This document shows, piece by piece, positions 45,377 through 54,665 of a stretch of DNA of 64,000 nucleotides. The stretch is from Rhizobium sp. Q54 (GTDB taxonomy: Bacteria; Pseudomonadota; Alphaproteobacteria; UBA2966; CAIVPW01). The stretch lies in NCBI GenBank assembly GCA_945947575.1, contig CAMEYM010000004.1:56684-120683 (forward strand), read 5' to 3'. Below the pieces are notes generated by a model that made no database searches, was not told the DNA's origin, and was given only the letters and a program-made list of their open reading frames with translations. Made by a program: the position numbers and the translations under genes. Within the stretch, counting starts at the first letter, position 1, and every line of letters starts with the position of its first letter.

Positions 45377-46774
45377 ATGGCGAAGGGGGAGGCAGCCGAA
45401 AGGCTGCAGGGAATCCTTGAGGTCCCGGGCCGTCTGGTCGCGGTGATGCTGACGACGCTGGCCGTCACCATGACGGTCGGCGCGCCGAACCTCGCGTTCT
45501 TTGCCGCCGCCGACGTGCCACCCATCTTCCTTGCCGGCTCGGCGGTCGCATTCACCGCCGCGATCATCGGCGGCGTTTCCGCCTGGCCCGGCATCTTCGT
45601 CGGCGCCTTCCTGCTGAACGCGGCGTTCCTGGACGTGTCGCTCAGCCTCGCCGCGGTGCAGGCGCTGGCGGTGACCGCGGCGGCGGCCATCGGTTCCGCC
45701 GTAACGCGTCTCCCGCTGCATGTGCGCGGGCCGATGCTCACGGTGCACGAAGTGTTGTCCCTGTTCCTGGGTGCGCTGGTCTTTGCCACGGTCGCCGCGC
45801 TCGGCACGGTCGCGGGCGACAGCATCGCGGGTATCAACGAGGGCGAGTGGCCGCGCGCCTTGCTGAGCTGGTTTGTGCCGCACCTGGCCGGCGTCATCCT
45901 CGTCGCGCCGATGCTGCTTCTTTTATGGATCGACCGGCGCGCGCCGTCGCGCGATCGCCTCTACGAGGTGCTCGCCATCGGCGGCGCCGTCCTGTTCGGT
46001 TCCGCCCTGCGCCTCGCGCCGGGCGGCGCCGTCATTCACATGGGACTGCCGATCCTGTTCCTGCTCGCATGCAGTTGGTTGTCGATGCGCTTTCCACAGC
46101 GCGAGGCGGCGATCCTGTTCGCCTCGGCGCTGACGGTCGCGTTCGTCAGCGCGGTGTTGCAGCCGACCGAAGCCGCCGCCATTCCCGGCGCCGGCCTGAT
46201 GGGCGGCATCGCCATCACGCTCGCCATGTTCAACGTGCTGCTGGTCACGTCGCTGGCCGAAGAGCGGCGCGTCGCCCTGATGCTGGCCGGCGTCGATGCG
46301 CTGTCGGGCATCGCCAACAGCCGCACGTTCGTCGATCGAGCCTCCCAGGAAGCCGACCGCGCCAAGCGGCACAAGCGCCACCTCGCCATCGTCACGTTTG
46401 ACATCGACAACTTCAAAGCCGTCAACGATACCCACGGGCATGCCGCGGGCGACGCCGCGATCCGCGCGCTCGCAGGCGCAGTAGCCTTGCAGCTGCGCCG
46501 CCTCGATACGCTGGCGCGCGTCGGCGGCGAGGAGTTCGCAATCCTGATGCCGGAGACCGAGCCCGGCTCGGCCGAATCGGTGTGCGAGCGCTTGCGCCGC
46601 GCCATAGCCACCACCGCGATCCGCGCCGGCGCCACCCCGTTCTCCGTGACGGCGAGCTTCGGCCTCACCGAGTTCGATGCGGACAACGACACGGTCGACT
46701 CGGCGCTGCAGCGCGTCAACCGCGCCCTCTATCGCGCCAAGGAAGAAGGCCGCAACCGCGTCGTCGCGATCTAG
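45377..46774 (+). CDS. MASE1-GGDEF diguanylate cyclase
   Basis: A 465-residue membrane protein. The first 300 residues form a MASE1-type sensor with about eight to nine helices. The last 160 form a GGDEF domain with the active sequence G-G-E-E-F and the inhibitory I-site R-x-x-D five residues before it (RRLDTLARVGGEEF). It should make c-di-GMP and be feedback-controlled. ATG at 45377 is preferred over an earlier start whose extension is not membrane-like. With the EAL gene at 40680 it forms an opposite-acting pair on both sides of argB. Confidence 0.85.
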   Translation: MAKGEAAERLQGILEVPGRLVAVMLTTLAVTMTVGAPNLAFFAAADVPPIFLAGSAVAFTAAIIGGVSAWPGIFVGAFLLNAAFLDVSLSLAAVQALAVTAAAAIGSAVTRLPLHVRGPMLTVHEVLSLFLGALVFATVAALGTVAGDSIAGINEGEWPRALLSWFVPHLAGVILVAPMLLLLWIDRRAPSRDRLYEVLAIGGAVLFGSALRLAPGGAVIHMGLPILFLLACSWLSMRFPQREAAILFASALTVAFVSAVLQPTEAAAIPGAGLMGGIAITLAMFNVLLVTSLAEERRVALMLAGVDALSGIANSRTFVDRASQEADRAKRHKRHLAIVTFDIDNFKAVNDTHGHAAGDAAIRALAGAVALQLRRLDTLARVGGEEFAILMPETEPGSAESVCERLRRAIATTAIRAGATPFSVTASFGLTEFDADNDTVDSALQRVNRALYRAKEEGRNRVVAI

Positions 46775-46807
46775 TCGCGCCGGAGGCGCGCCCCGCGCGC
46801 CAGCGCG

Positions 46808-47446
46808 TTAGGACTCTAGGAGTGCCGCAATGTCTGCGCGCAGCTCCGCCATGCCGGCGCCGCTATGCGCGCTGGTAATGGTCACCTGCGGAAACGCTGC
46901 CGCGTGAGCCTTGAGGCGGTCTTCGACCGCCTTCGCCTGCTCAGCGAGTTCGCCGCCCTTCATCCTGTCCGTCTTGGTCAGCACGACGCGAGTCGCCACT
47001 GCCGCATCATCGAGCACCCGGAGGGCAGCCTCGTCGCTGTCCTTGATGCCGACGCGCGAATCGATCAGCAGCAACGTGCGCCGTAGCGAGGGCCGGCCGC
47101 GCAGATAGTCCTCGATGAGCTGCGTCCACGCGTCGACCGCCGTCTTCGACACCTTGGCGTAGCCGTACCCCGGCAGATCGACGAGGCGCAGCTTCCCGTC
47201 GAGATCGAAGAAGTTCAGCTTCTGGGTGCGTCCCGGCGTTTGCGAGACGTTGGCGAGCGCCTTCTGGCCGACGAGGGCGTTGAGCAGGCTCGACTTGCCG
47301 ACGTTGGAGCGGCCGGCGAACGCCACCTCCGGCACGTTGTCGGGCGGCAGGTCGGTAACCGCTCCCGCCGACCACATGAACGCGCACGGCTTGGCGAACA
47401 GGAGCCGCCCGCGCTCGATTTGCTCTGGCGTGGGCGTCCCGGTCAT
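46808..47446 (-). CDS. engB: Ribosome biogenesis GTPase EngB/YsxC
   Basis: A 212-residue GTPase needed for assembly of the large ribosomal subunit. G1 is GRSNVGKSSLLNAL (about residues 46-59), G3 is D-L-P-G-Y-G-Y-A and G4 is T-K-T-D. The Y-G-Y-A switch region is the EngB signature. It lies ten bases after yidC, downstream on the minus strand. Confidence 0.94.
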   Translation of the reverse strand: MTGTPTPEQIERGRLLFAKPCAFMWSAGAVTDLPPDNVPEVAFAGRSNVGKSSLLNALVGQKALANVSQTPGRTQKLNFFDLDGKLRLVDLPGYGYAKVSKTAVDAWTQLIEDYLRGRPSLRRTLLLIDSRVGIKDSDEAALRVLDDAAVATRVVLTKTDRMKGGELAEQAKAVEDRLKAHAAAFPQVTITSAHSGAGMAELRADIAALLES

Positions 47447-47456
47447 GCCGCCTGTC

Positions 47457-49154
47457 TCAGGCCTTGGCTTTGGCCGGACCGGACCGCTCGACGCGGCGGA
47501 TGATGATCCACTGCTGCGCCATCGACAGTACGTTGTTCACCGTCCAGTAGATGACGAGGCCGGCCGGAAACGGCGCCAGGATGAACGTGAAGACGATCGG
47601 CAGCAGCATGAAGATCTTCTGCTGGATCGGGTCGGGCGGCGCCGGGTTCAGCTTCTGCTGCACGAACATGCTGATGCCCATCAGCAGCGGCCAGATGCCG
47701 ACCATGAGGAATCCCGGCGGATCCCACGGGATCAGTCCGAACAGATTGAAGATGGTGGTGGGATCGGGCGCGGACAGGTCCTTGATCCATCCGTAGAACG
47801 GCGCGTGCCGCATCTCGATGGTGACGAACAGCACCTTGTACAGCGCGAAGAACACCGGGATCTGCACCAGGATCGGCATGCAACCCGACAGCGGGTTGAC
47901 GTGCTCTTTCCGGTACAGCTCCATCATCTCCTTGGTCTGGCGCTCGCGATCGTTCGCGTAGAGCTCGCGCACCTTCATGATCTCGGGCTGGATCTTGCGC
48001 ATGCCCGCCATCGACTTGAACGACTTGTTGGCGAGCGGGAAGAACAGCGCGCGCATGAAGATCGTGAAGACGATGATGGCGATGCCGAAGTTTCCCGTCA
48101 GGCGGTACAGCCAGTCGATCGCCACGAAGATCGGCTTGGTCAGGAAGAAGAACCAACCCCAGTCGATGGCAAGATCGAAGCGCACGACGCCCTCGCGCTC
48201 CTGGTAGCCCTCGAGGGTCGCGACCTCTTTGGCGCCGGCGAAGAGCATGTGGCGCACTTCGGCCGTCCCGGCCGGGGCCACCGTGATGGCCTCGCGGCGG
48301 AAGTCGGTCTGGTACTTGTCGCCACCGACGTTGGCATAACGGAAGCCCGCCTCGACCGGCTGCGTCTGATCCGGGATGACGGCGACCAGCCAGTACTTGT
48401 CGGTGATGCCGAGCCAGCCGCCCGTCGAGCGCATGGTCTGCGGGCCGTCCTCCTTGAGGTCCTCGTAGGAGAACTCGACGAGGCGCTGCTCCATCACGCC
48501 GAGCGGGCCTTCATGCAGAATGAAAAAGCCCTGTGTCGGCGGCGTGCCGGTGCGCGAGACGAGGCCGTACGGATAGAGCGTCACCGCCGCGCCGGTCGTG
48601 TTCTCGACCCGGTCGGTGACCGTGAACATGTAGTTCTCGTCGATGCTGACGGTGCGGACAAAGCGCACGCCGGCCCCGTTGTCCCACGTCAGCGTCACCG
48701 GCGAGGTCGGCGTCAGCTCATTGCCGCTGGCGCGCCACACCGTGTCGGCTCCGGGCACCGCGACGTTGGCGCCGGGCGGCGCCACCCAGCCGAACTCCCC
48801 GTAGTACGCGCCGGCCGAGCCGGGCGGCGACAACAGCACGACCAGCGGGCTCTCCGGCTCGATGGTCTCGCGGTAGTCGCGCAGGCGCAGGTCGTCGATG
48901 CGGCCGCCCTGCAGCGAGAGCGAGCCCTGCACGCGCGGCGAGTTGATGCTGACGCGCGCGGCGGCGGCCACCACCTCTTCGCGCGGCTGGGCGACTACCG
49001 GCGCGGGCGCCGTCACTGCCGCAGGTGGAGTCTCGGTGACCACGACGTTCTGCTGCTCGGGCGGCACCGGGCGCGGCGTCGGGAACAGCAGTTGGAAGCC
49101 GATGAGGATCGCCATCGACAACACGAGGGCGAGGATGACGTTGCGTTGTTCCAT
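47457..49154 (-). CDS. yidC: Membrane protein insertase YidC
   Basis: Inserts inner-membrane proteins and assists Sec. The 565-residue protein has the first helix, a large periplasmic beta-sandwich domain (about 55-340), then the conserved five-helix core. Core signatures are M-R-K-I-Q-P-E-I and NPLSGCMPILVQIPVFFALY. The N-terminal helix is followed by a Pro/Val-rich stretch. It follows yidD after six bases. Confidence 0.96.
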   Translation of the reverse strand: MEQRNVILALVLSMAILIGFQLLFPTPRPVPPEQQNVVVTETPPAAVTAPAPVVAQPREEVVAAAARVSINSPRVQGSLSLQGGRIDDLRLRDYRETIEPESPLVVLLSPPGSAGAYYGEFGWVAPPGANVAVPGADTVWRASGNELTPTSPVTLTWDNGAGVRFVRTVSIDENYMFTVTDRVENTTGAAVTLYPYGLVSRTGTPPTQGFFILHEGPLGVMEQRLVEFSYEDLKEDGPQTMRSTGGWLGITDKYWLVAVIPDQTQPVEAGFRYANVGGDKYQTDFRREAITVAPAGTAEVRHMLFAGAKEVATLEGYQEREGVVRFDLAIDWGWFFFLTKPIFVAIDWLYRLTGNFGIAIIVFTIFMRALFFPLANKSFKSMAGMRKIQPEIMKVRELYANDRERQTKEMMELYRKEHVNPLSGCMPILVQIPVFFALYKVLFVTIEMRHAPFYGWIKDLSAPDPTTIFNLFGLIPWDPPGFLMVGIWPLLMGISMFVQQKLNPAPPDPIQQKIFMLLPIVFTFILAPFPAGLVIYWTVNNVLSMAQQWIIIRRVERSGPAKAKA

Positions 49155-49160
49155 GCTCGC

Positions 49161-49439
49161 CTAAGGTCGGTGATGCGCGGCGTGATCGTGCGCGCCCAGG
49201 ATTGATTGCTTCTCGGAATGCGGGGGCACCGGGTCATAGCCCGAGCCACCCCAGGGATGACAGCGGGCGATGCGTCGCACGGCAAGCCAGGAGCCGCGCA
49301 ACGCACCGTGCTCCCGCAGCGCGTCGAGGGCGTACGCCGAGCAGGTCGGCTCAAAGCGGCAAACCGGGCCGATGATCGGTGACAGGGTGTAACGGTAGGC
49401 GTGCACCGCCAGCGACAGGACGCGGGCGAGCGGCGTCAT
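49161..49439 (-). CDS. yidD: Membrane protein insertion efficiency factor YidD
   Basis: A 92-residue small protein with an amphipathic helix that helps YidC function. The family signatures C-R-F-E-P-T-C-S-A-Y and C-H-P-W-G-G-S-G-Y-D-P-V-P are intact. ATG at 49439 overlaps the rnpA stop by four bases. The C-terminal His-rich tail is short. Confidence 0.93.
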   Translation of the reverse strand: MTPLARVLSLAVHAYRYTLSPIIGPVCRFEPTCSAYALDALREHGALRGSWLAVRRIARCHPWGGSGYDPVPPHSEKQSILGAHDHAAHHRP

Positions 49440-49876
49440 GAACCGGTGCGCCCTTGGTGTGCGCCGGGACTGGACTCGCTGTGTGCGCCGAGACGGCGCA
49501 ACGCACCCTCGATGTCGGCGATGAGCAAGGGGAAGGGGCGGGTCAGGGTCTCGGTCCGTCCAATGAGTACGTAGTCGTGGCCGCTCACCGCCACGCGCGG
49601 CAGCACGGAGCGCGCGGCCTCGCGCAGGCGCCGGCGCGCCCGGTTGCGGGCCACGGCGTTGCCGACCTTGCGGCTCACGGTCAGGCCCAGCCACAGATCG
49701 GCTCCCGCATCGAGGTGGGGCGCGCTTGCCGCCGCCGCAAAGCTCTGCAGGATCACGCCCGGCGTGGCGGCCTTCTTGCCTTGGGCCGCGACCCGTAAGA
49801 ACTCCGACCGCTTGCGCAAGCGGCCGAGACGGCGGTTGGTGGGAGGCTCGTTCACCGGTTGGCGCGCGGCCGGCAC
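49436..49876 (-). CDS. rnpA: Ribonuclease P protein component
   Basis: Protein partner of the RNase P ribozyme in tRNA maturation. The 146-residue protein has R-L-R-K-R-S-E-F-L-R-V early and the RNA-binding K-V-G-N-A-V-A-R-N-R-A-R-R-R-L-R-E helix, the family hallmark. The start is GTG at 49876; a later GTG at 49855 is possible. It follows rpmH after 16 bases. Confidence 0.92.
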   Translation of the reverse strand: MPAARQPVNEPPTNRRLGRLRKRSEFLRVAAQGKKAATPGVILQSFAAAASAPHLDAGADLWLGLTVSRKVGNAVARNRARRRLREAARSVLPRVAVSGHDYVLIGRTETLTRPFPLLIADIEGALRRLGAHSESSPGAHQGRTGS

Positions 49877-49892
49877 CGCGTCGGCATCCGGC

Positions 49893-50027
49893 CTAGGCCG
49901 AGAGCTTCTTACGGCCCTTGGCGCGGCGGCGGGCCAGAACCTTGCGGCCGCCCACGGTCTCCATGCGGGCGCGGAAACCGTGACGGCGCTTGCGCACCAG
50001 CTTGCTCGGCTGATAGGTCCGTTTCAC
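49893..50027 (-). CDS. rpmH: 50S ribosomal protein L34
   Basis: A 44-residue, very basic ribosomal protein read from a GTG start at 50027. It has K-R-T-Y-Q-P-S-K-L, then R-R-H-G-F-R-A-R, then G-R-K-V-L-x-R-R-R-A-K-G-R-x-x-L-S-A, which is the L34 pattern. It heads rpmH-rnpA-yidD-yidC-engB. It is short but unmistakable. Confidence 0.95.
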   Translation of the reverse strand: MKRTYQPSKLVRKRRHGFRARMETVGGRKVLARRRAKGRKKLSA

Positions 50028-50231
50028 GACGATTTCTCCCGCGTTCTTCTGTGCTTTGTGCTTGATAGGGCCGCGCGCCGGCGACGGTGCTGCGGCCGCA
50101 CCTAATACGGCAGGCCCGGAAGGCCGTCAACCTTCGGCGGAACCGAGCCATTTTGGTTCTGGCCACGGCCAAGGTGCGGCCAAGGGGGCGAGTTTGCTGG
50201 CTTGGGCCCCATAGGACTAGAGTCCCGGCCC

Positions 50232-51773
50232 ATGACCGGCCTACCGCGTACGGAAGGTTCGCTGGCCGGCGCTGCCCCAGGCCCAGCCGATGGCCGGCCG
50301 CGCACTTCGAACTCCGCCGTACCCGCACCTTCCGCGGACACCGCCCTGGCTCAAGCTAGGGGCGCGAAGCCGGCTGTGCGCTGGTATCGGGGTCTGTCGG
50401 GCCAGCTCCTGGTTCTCACCATCCTGTTCGTGATGCTGGCCGAAGTGATGATCTTCGTGCCCTCCATCGCGCGTGAGCGCATGAGCTTCCTCAACGCGAC
50501 CATCGCCGACGCCGACCTCGCGACGCTGGCGCTCGAGGAAACGCCCAACAACATGGTGAGCCCCGAGCTCGCCCGCCGTCTGCTCGACACGGTCGGCGTC
50601 CGCGCCATCGTGCTGCGCGGCGGCCAGATCAGCCGCCTCGTTCTGGCCGACGTCATGCCGCCGGCCCTCGACGTCACCATCGACCTGCGCGAGACGACGC
50701 TGCTCGGCACCTTGGACGACTCTCTCGTCGCCTTGGTGCGCGGCGGCAACCGCGTCGTGCGTCTGATCGGAACGTCGTCGCAAACGCCTGGCGCCCGCGT
50801 CGAAGTGGTGATGGACGAAGCGCCGCTGCTCGCCCACCTGCGTCTCTACGCCGGAGAGATCCTGAGTGTGTCGATCCTGATCTCGCTGGTGACGGCGCTG
50901 CTCGTCTACTTCGCGCTGCATTGGCGGCTGGTGCGGCCGATGGCGCGCGTCACGCAAAGCATGGTGGATTTCCGCCACGATCCTTCGAATCCCTGGGCGG
51001 TGATTCGGCCCGGCACGCGCGAGGACGAGATCGGCATCGCCGAACGCGAGCTCGCTGCCATGCAGATCGACCTGCGTGGTGCCCTGCGCCAGAACCGCCG
51101 TCTCGCCGAGCTCGGCCAGGCGGTCAGCAAGATCAGCCACGACCTGCGCAACATCCTCGCGACCGCGACGCTGGTCTCCGACCGCATCGCCTTGATCGAC
51201 GATCCCGAGGTGCAGCGCCTCGCGCCGACTCTGCTGCGCTCGGTCGATCGCGCCGTGACGCTCGCCAGCGAGACCCTGCGCTACGGCCGCGCCGAGGAGC
51301 CGGTGCCGCACCGCTCCAAGTTCGACCTGCACGATCTGATGGAAGACGTCGGCACCTCCGCCGGCGTCGGCCAGGTGCCGCGTCTCGCGTGGAAGAACGA
51401 AGTGCCCGCGCCCTTCGCCATCAACGCCGACCGCGACCAGGTATTCCGGGCGCTCCTCAACATCGCCCGCAACGCCGTGCAGGCCATGGATGGCGGCGCC
51501 GAGGCGAGCCGCGGCGCCGGTGGCCAGGTCGTGGCCCGCGCCGAGCGCGTCAACGGCCACGTCGCCATCGACATCATCGACACCGGTCCCGGCCTGCCGC
51601 CCAAGGCGCGCGAGGCGCTGTTCCGGCCGTTCGCCGGCAGCGCCCGGGCCGGCGGCACCGGCCTTGGCCTGGCGATTGCACGGGATATCGCGCGGGCCCA
51701 TCGCGGCGAGATCCACCTGGTGCGCAGCGATGAACGGGGCACGCAGTTTCGGCTGGAGATTCCGGATGCGTAG
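50232..51773 (+). CDS. HAMP-domain sensor histidine kinase (orphan)
   Basis: A 513-residue membrane kinase. After a Pro/Ala-rich start come a helix (about 67-88), a periplasmic sensor, a second helix (about 220-240), a HAMP region with R-P-M-A-R-V, and the catalytic core. The H box is K-I-S-H-D-L-R-N, the N box N-I-A-R-N-A-V-Q-A-M, and the G boxes D-T-G-P-G-L-P and G-T-G-L-G-L-A-I. No response regulator is next to it; the following gene is a lipoprotein that overlaps its end by eight bases. Signal unknown. Confidence 0.86.
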   Translation: MTGLPRTEGSLAGAAPGPADGRPRTSNSAVPAPSADTALAQARGAKPAVRWYRGLSGQLLVLTILFVMLAEVMIFVPSIARERMSFLNATIADADLATLALEETPNNMVSPELARRLLDTVGVRAIVLRGGQISRLVLADVMPPALDVTIDLRETTLLGTLDDSLVALVRGGNRVVRLIGTSSQTPGARVEVVMDEAPLLAHLRLYAGEILSVSILISLVTALLVYFALHWRLVRPMARVTQSMVDFRHDPSNPWAVIRPGTREDEIGIAERELAAMQIDLRGALRQNRRLAELGQAVSKISHDLRNILATATLVSDRIALIDDPEVQRLAPTLLRSVDRAVTLASETLRYGRAEEPVPHRSKFDLHDLMEDVGTSAGVGQVPRLAWKNEVPAPFAINADRDQVFRALLNIARNAVQAMDGGAEASRGAGGQVVARAERVNGHVAIDIIDTGPGLPPKAREALFRPFAGSARAGGTGLGLAIARDIARAHRGEIHLVRSDERGTQFRLEIPDA

Positions 51774-52053
51774 CCGGCTTTGGTTAATTCCGATCGCGGC
51801 AATGGTAGGCACAATCGGCCTGTCCGGATGCGTCGGTACCGAGCGCATTGCGCTGCGCATCCAACAATTCGGCTGTCAGCTTGCCGGCGACGTACCCGTC
51901 GAGGACAAGTGCCTGCAGCCGTATGTTCCCGTCGAGCCGCCGCGGTACTGCTACCAGAACCTGGCGCGCATTGACTGCTATGCCGAACCGGTGCGGTTCG
52001 GCAACCCCGACCCCGGCCTCCTGCGTGCGGCACCGCCCGACCTCGGCAAATAA
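51766..52053 (+). CDS. Small lipoprotein
   Basis: A 95-residue protein with a lipoprotein signal: short basic start, hydrophobic core and lipobox L-S-G-C, with Cys near residue 20. The mature part has five further Cys and aromatic/proline residues (C-Q-L-A-G; C-L-Q-P-Y; R-Y-C-Y-Q; D-C-Y-A-E-P). It overlaps the kinase end by eight bases, so it is cotranslated with it and could be its sensor partner. Not recognised as a known family. Confidence 0.65.
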   Translation: MRSRLWLIPIAAMVGTIGLSGCVGTERIALRIQQFGCQLAGDVPVEDKCLQPYVPVEPPRYCYQNLARIDCYAEPVRFGNPDPGLLRAAPPDLGK

Positions 52054-53074
52054 GACGACCGGCGCCCCGGGCGGCAACGCCGCCCAAAGCGGCGACCGGT
52101 GGCGCAACCTGATCACCGACGTCGACGGCCTTAGGGTCGGCAACGCCGAGGACACACGCGTGCGCTCCGGCGTCACCGTCGTGATCGCCGACGAGCCATG
52201 CGTCGCGGCGGTCGATGTGCGCGGCGGCGCGCCGGGAACGCGCGAAACGGATTTGTTGTCGCCGACGTCGCTCGTGCAGCAGGTCGATGCGATCGTGCTG
52301 TCGGGCGGCTCGGCGTTCGGATTGGACTCCGCGTCCGGCGTCTCCGCGTGGCTCGCCGAACAGGGGCGCGGCTATCCGGTGGGGCCGGTGCACGTACCCA
52401 TCGTGCCGGCGACGATTCTGTTCGACCTTCTCAACGGCGGCGACAAGGCGTGGGGCGAGCAGCCCCCCTATCGCGCGCTCGGCAAGCACGCCTGCGAGCG
52501 TGCCGCGGATGACTTCGCTCTCGGCAACGCCGGCGCAGGACTCGGTGCCATCGCCGGCGAAGTCAAAGGCGGACTCGGCAGCGTCTCGATGCAACTGCCG
52601 AACGGCATCACGGTGGGCGCGCTCATCGCGGTCAACGCGGTGGGCTCGCCGATCATTCCCGGCACTCGAACCCTATGGTCCTGGGCGGTCGAGCAGGACG
52701 GCGAGTTCGGCAACCAGGGCCCGCCCCCGTCCATGCCGGACTGGAGCCTGCCCTACGGCAAGCAGCGGCCGAAGCCCGGCGGCAACACCACCATCGGGGT
52801 CGTCGCCACCAACGCCGCGCTGACCCCGGCGCAGGCACAGCGCATGGCGCTGATGGGCCACGACGGCATCGCCCGCGCCGTGCGCCCGGCCCACAGCCCC
52901 TTCGATGGCGACACCCTGTTCGCCTTGGCGACGGGCCGCAACCCGCGCCTCATCGACGCCGCGGAGCTTGGCCGCATCGGCGATGCTGCGGCAACGTGCG
53001 TCGAGCGCGCCATCGGCCGGGCTGTTTACGCGGCCGACGCTTTGGGGGATATTCCGGCCTTCCGCACACGTTGA
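52025..53074 (+). CDS. P1 family (DmpA/NylC-type) N-terminal-nucleophile aminopeptidase/hydrolase
   Basis: A self-cleaving Ntn-type hydrolase. The conserved region begins LITDVDGLRVGNAED, continues with LSGGSAFGLDSASGVSAWL, and has the autoproteolysis site in PGGNTTIGVVATNA, where Asn-Thr is cut and Thr becomes the nucleophile. The start is unclear: no ATG lies near the conserved region. GTG at 52025 (349 residues) overlaps the lipoprotein end; an ATG at 51980 is also possible and neither has a good ribosome site. Substrate (D-amino-acid peptide, oligo-amide or other) is unknown. Confidence 0.75.
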   Translation: MRHRPTSANKTTGAPGGNAAQSGDRWRNLITDVDGLRVGNAEDTRVRSGVTVVIADEPCVAAVDVRGGAPGTRETDLLSPTSLVQQVDAIVLSGGSAFGLDSASGVSAWLAEQGRGYPVGPVHVPIVPATILFDLLNGGDKAWGEQPPYRALGKHACERAADDFALGNAGAGLGAIAGEVKGGLGSVSMQLPNGITVGALIAVNAVGSPIIPGTRTLWSWAVEQDGEFGNQGPPPSMPDWSLPYGKQRPKPGGNTTIGVVATNAALTPAQAQRMALMGHDGIARAVRPAHSPFDGDTLFALATGRNPRLIDAAELGRIGDAAATCVERAIGRAVYAADALGDIPAFRTR

Positions 53075-53093
53075 GCCCAGGAGGCCCGCGGTC

Positions 53094-54599
53094 ATGAAAA
53101 TGACTCGCGCTCTGATTATATTTGCAGTTGCTCTTGTCGCTGCGCTTGGCGCGGCGCCGGACGCGCGCGCGCAAACCCAGGCCTCGGCGCGTCGCGCCCT
53201 GGTCATCGGCATGACCCTCGAGCCGCCGGTGCTCGACCCCACCATCAATCCGGCCGCGGCGATCGCCGAGATCACCCAGCTCAACATCTACGAGGGGCTC
53301 ACCCGCATCGACGAGCAGGGCCGTGTGTTGCCCGGACTCGCCGAACGCTGGGACGTGTCGGCCGACGCCCGCACCTACACGTTCCATTTGCGCCGCGGCG
53401 TGAAGTTCTCCGACGGCACCGATTTCGATTCCGCCGACGTCAAGTTCACGTTCGAGCGCAACGCGCGCGAGGACAGCACCAACGGCCGCAAGGGCTACTT
53501 CACGCAGATGGAGCGCATCGCGACGCCGGACGCCGGCACCGTGGTGGTGACGCTCAAGGAGCCGAGCGCGCTGTTCCTGTTCAACATGGCCGAGAACGCG
53601 TCCGTCATCGTCGCGCCGGAAAGTGCGCCGACCAATCGCTCGAAGCCGATCGGCACCGGCCCCTACGTGCTCGAACGCTGGCTGCCCGGCGACTCGGTCG
53701 TGTTGGTCAAGAATCCCGCGTACCGCTCTGCCGCCGGCGTCAGCATCGAGCGCGTCACCTTCAAGTTCATCGGCGACGCCGCCGCCCAGGTCGCGGCGCT
53801 GCTGGCGGGCGACGTGGACTTCTTCGCCAACCTGCAGGCGGTCGAGGCGGTCGCTCAGTTCCGGCGCGACGCCCGCTTCCAGGTGCTGCTCGGCAATACC
53901 GAAGGCGAGACGATCCTCGCCATCAACAACAAGCGCGGTCCGCTCGCCGATGTGCGCGTGCGCCGCGCCTTGTCCCACGCAGTGGACCGCCGCGAGATCA
54001 TCACCGGCGCCATGGCGGGCATGGCGCAGCCGATCGGCTCGCACTTCGCGCCGCACCATCCGGCCTATGTCGACCTCACCGGCACCTACGCGCCCGATCT
54101 CGACAAGGCGCGGGCGCTGCTGCGCGAGGCCGGCGTCCCCAACGGCTTCGAGGTGACGCTGACGCTGCCGCCCGTGGATTATGCGCGCCGCTCCGGCCAG
54201 ATCATCGCCGCGCAACTCGCGCGCATCGGCGTGCGCGCACGCATCGAGGAGGTCGAGTGGGCCCGCTGGCTCGACGGCGTCCTCGACAAAAAGAACTACG
54301 ACCTCACCATCGTCAGCCACGTCGAGCCGATGGACATCGTCATCTACGGCAACCCGAACTACTACTTCCAGTACGACAGCCCGGCGCTGCGCGCGATCCT
54401 TGCGCGCGCCAACGGCGCCGCCGATGTCGCCGAGCAGAACCGCGCCTGGGGCGACGCCCAGCGCCTGATCGCCACCGACGCGGTCAACGTGTTCCTGTTC
54501 GAGCTGCCGAAAGTCGCGGTGGCGCGCGCCGGCCTCAAGGGCCTCTGGACCAACGCGCCGATGTTCGTGAACGACGTCGCCGCGATGCGCTGGGAGTAG
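53094..54599 (+). CDS. Peptide/nickel-type ABC transporter substrate-binding protein
   Basis: A 501-residue class C binding protein of the DppA/OppA kind. A Sec signal peptide (about residues 1-26) is followed by the family motifs E-P-P-V-L-D-P-T, I-Y-E-G-L-T-R, LRRGVKFSDGTDFDSADVKF and the later R-R-A-L-S-H-A-V-D-R-R-E. GGAGG at about 53080-53084 supports ATG at 53094 (a second ATG is two codons on). The cognate permease and ATPase genes are not in the window. The neighbouring P1 peptidase suggests peptide or amide use. Confidence 0.85.
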   Translation: MKMTRALIIFAVALVAALGAAPDARAQTQASARRALVIGMTLEPPVLDPTINPAAAIAEITQLNIYEGLTRIDEQGRVLPGLAERWDVSADARTYTFHLRRGVKFSDGTDFDSADVKFTFERNAREDSTNGRKGYFTQMERIATPDAGTVVVTLKEPSALFLFNMAENASVIVAPESAPTNRSKPIGTGPYVLERWLPGDSVVLVKNPAYRSAAGVSIERVTFKFIGDAAAQVAALLAGDVDFFANLQAVEAVAQFRRDARFQVLLGNTEGETILAINNKRGPLADVRVRRALSHAVDRREIITGAMAGMAQPIGSHFAPHHPAYVDLTGTYAPDLDKARALLREAGVPNGFEVTLTLPPVDYARRSGQIIAAQLARIGVRARIEEVEWARWLDGVLDKKNYDLTIVSHVEPMDIVIYGNPNYYFQYDSPALRAILARANGAADVAEQNRAWGDAQRLIATDAVNVFLFELPKVAVARAGLKGLWTNAPMFVNDVAAMRWE

Positions 54600-54623
54600 C
54601 GCAATTGACCCGTCCGTCTGCCG

Positions 54624-54651
54624 GTATTACCTTTGGCCGAGAATGTAATAC
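54624..54651. promoter_or_regulatory. Inverted repeat before the AbrB/VapC module
   Basis: GTATTAC (54624-54630) and its complement GTAATAC (54645-54651) are 21 bp centre to centre; the match extends to about ten bases with one mismatch. It lies 14 bases before the antitoxin start and is a typical place for autoregulation by the antitoxin. Confidence 0.5.
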
Positions 54652-54665
54652 AAGGCGGGCAGGTC

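Noticed and set aside
47226..49205. Open frame of 659 codons on the plus strand
   Set aside because: Antisense to engB and yidC; Asp/Arg/His-rich without motifs.
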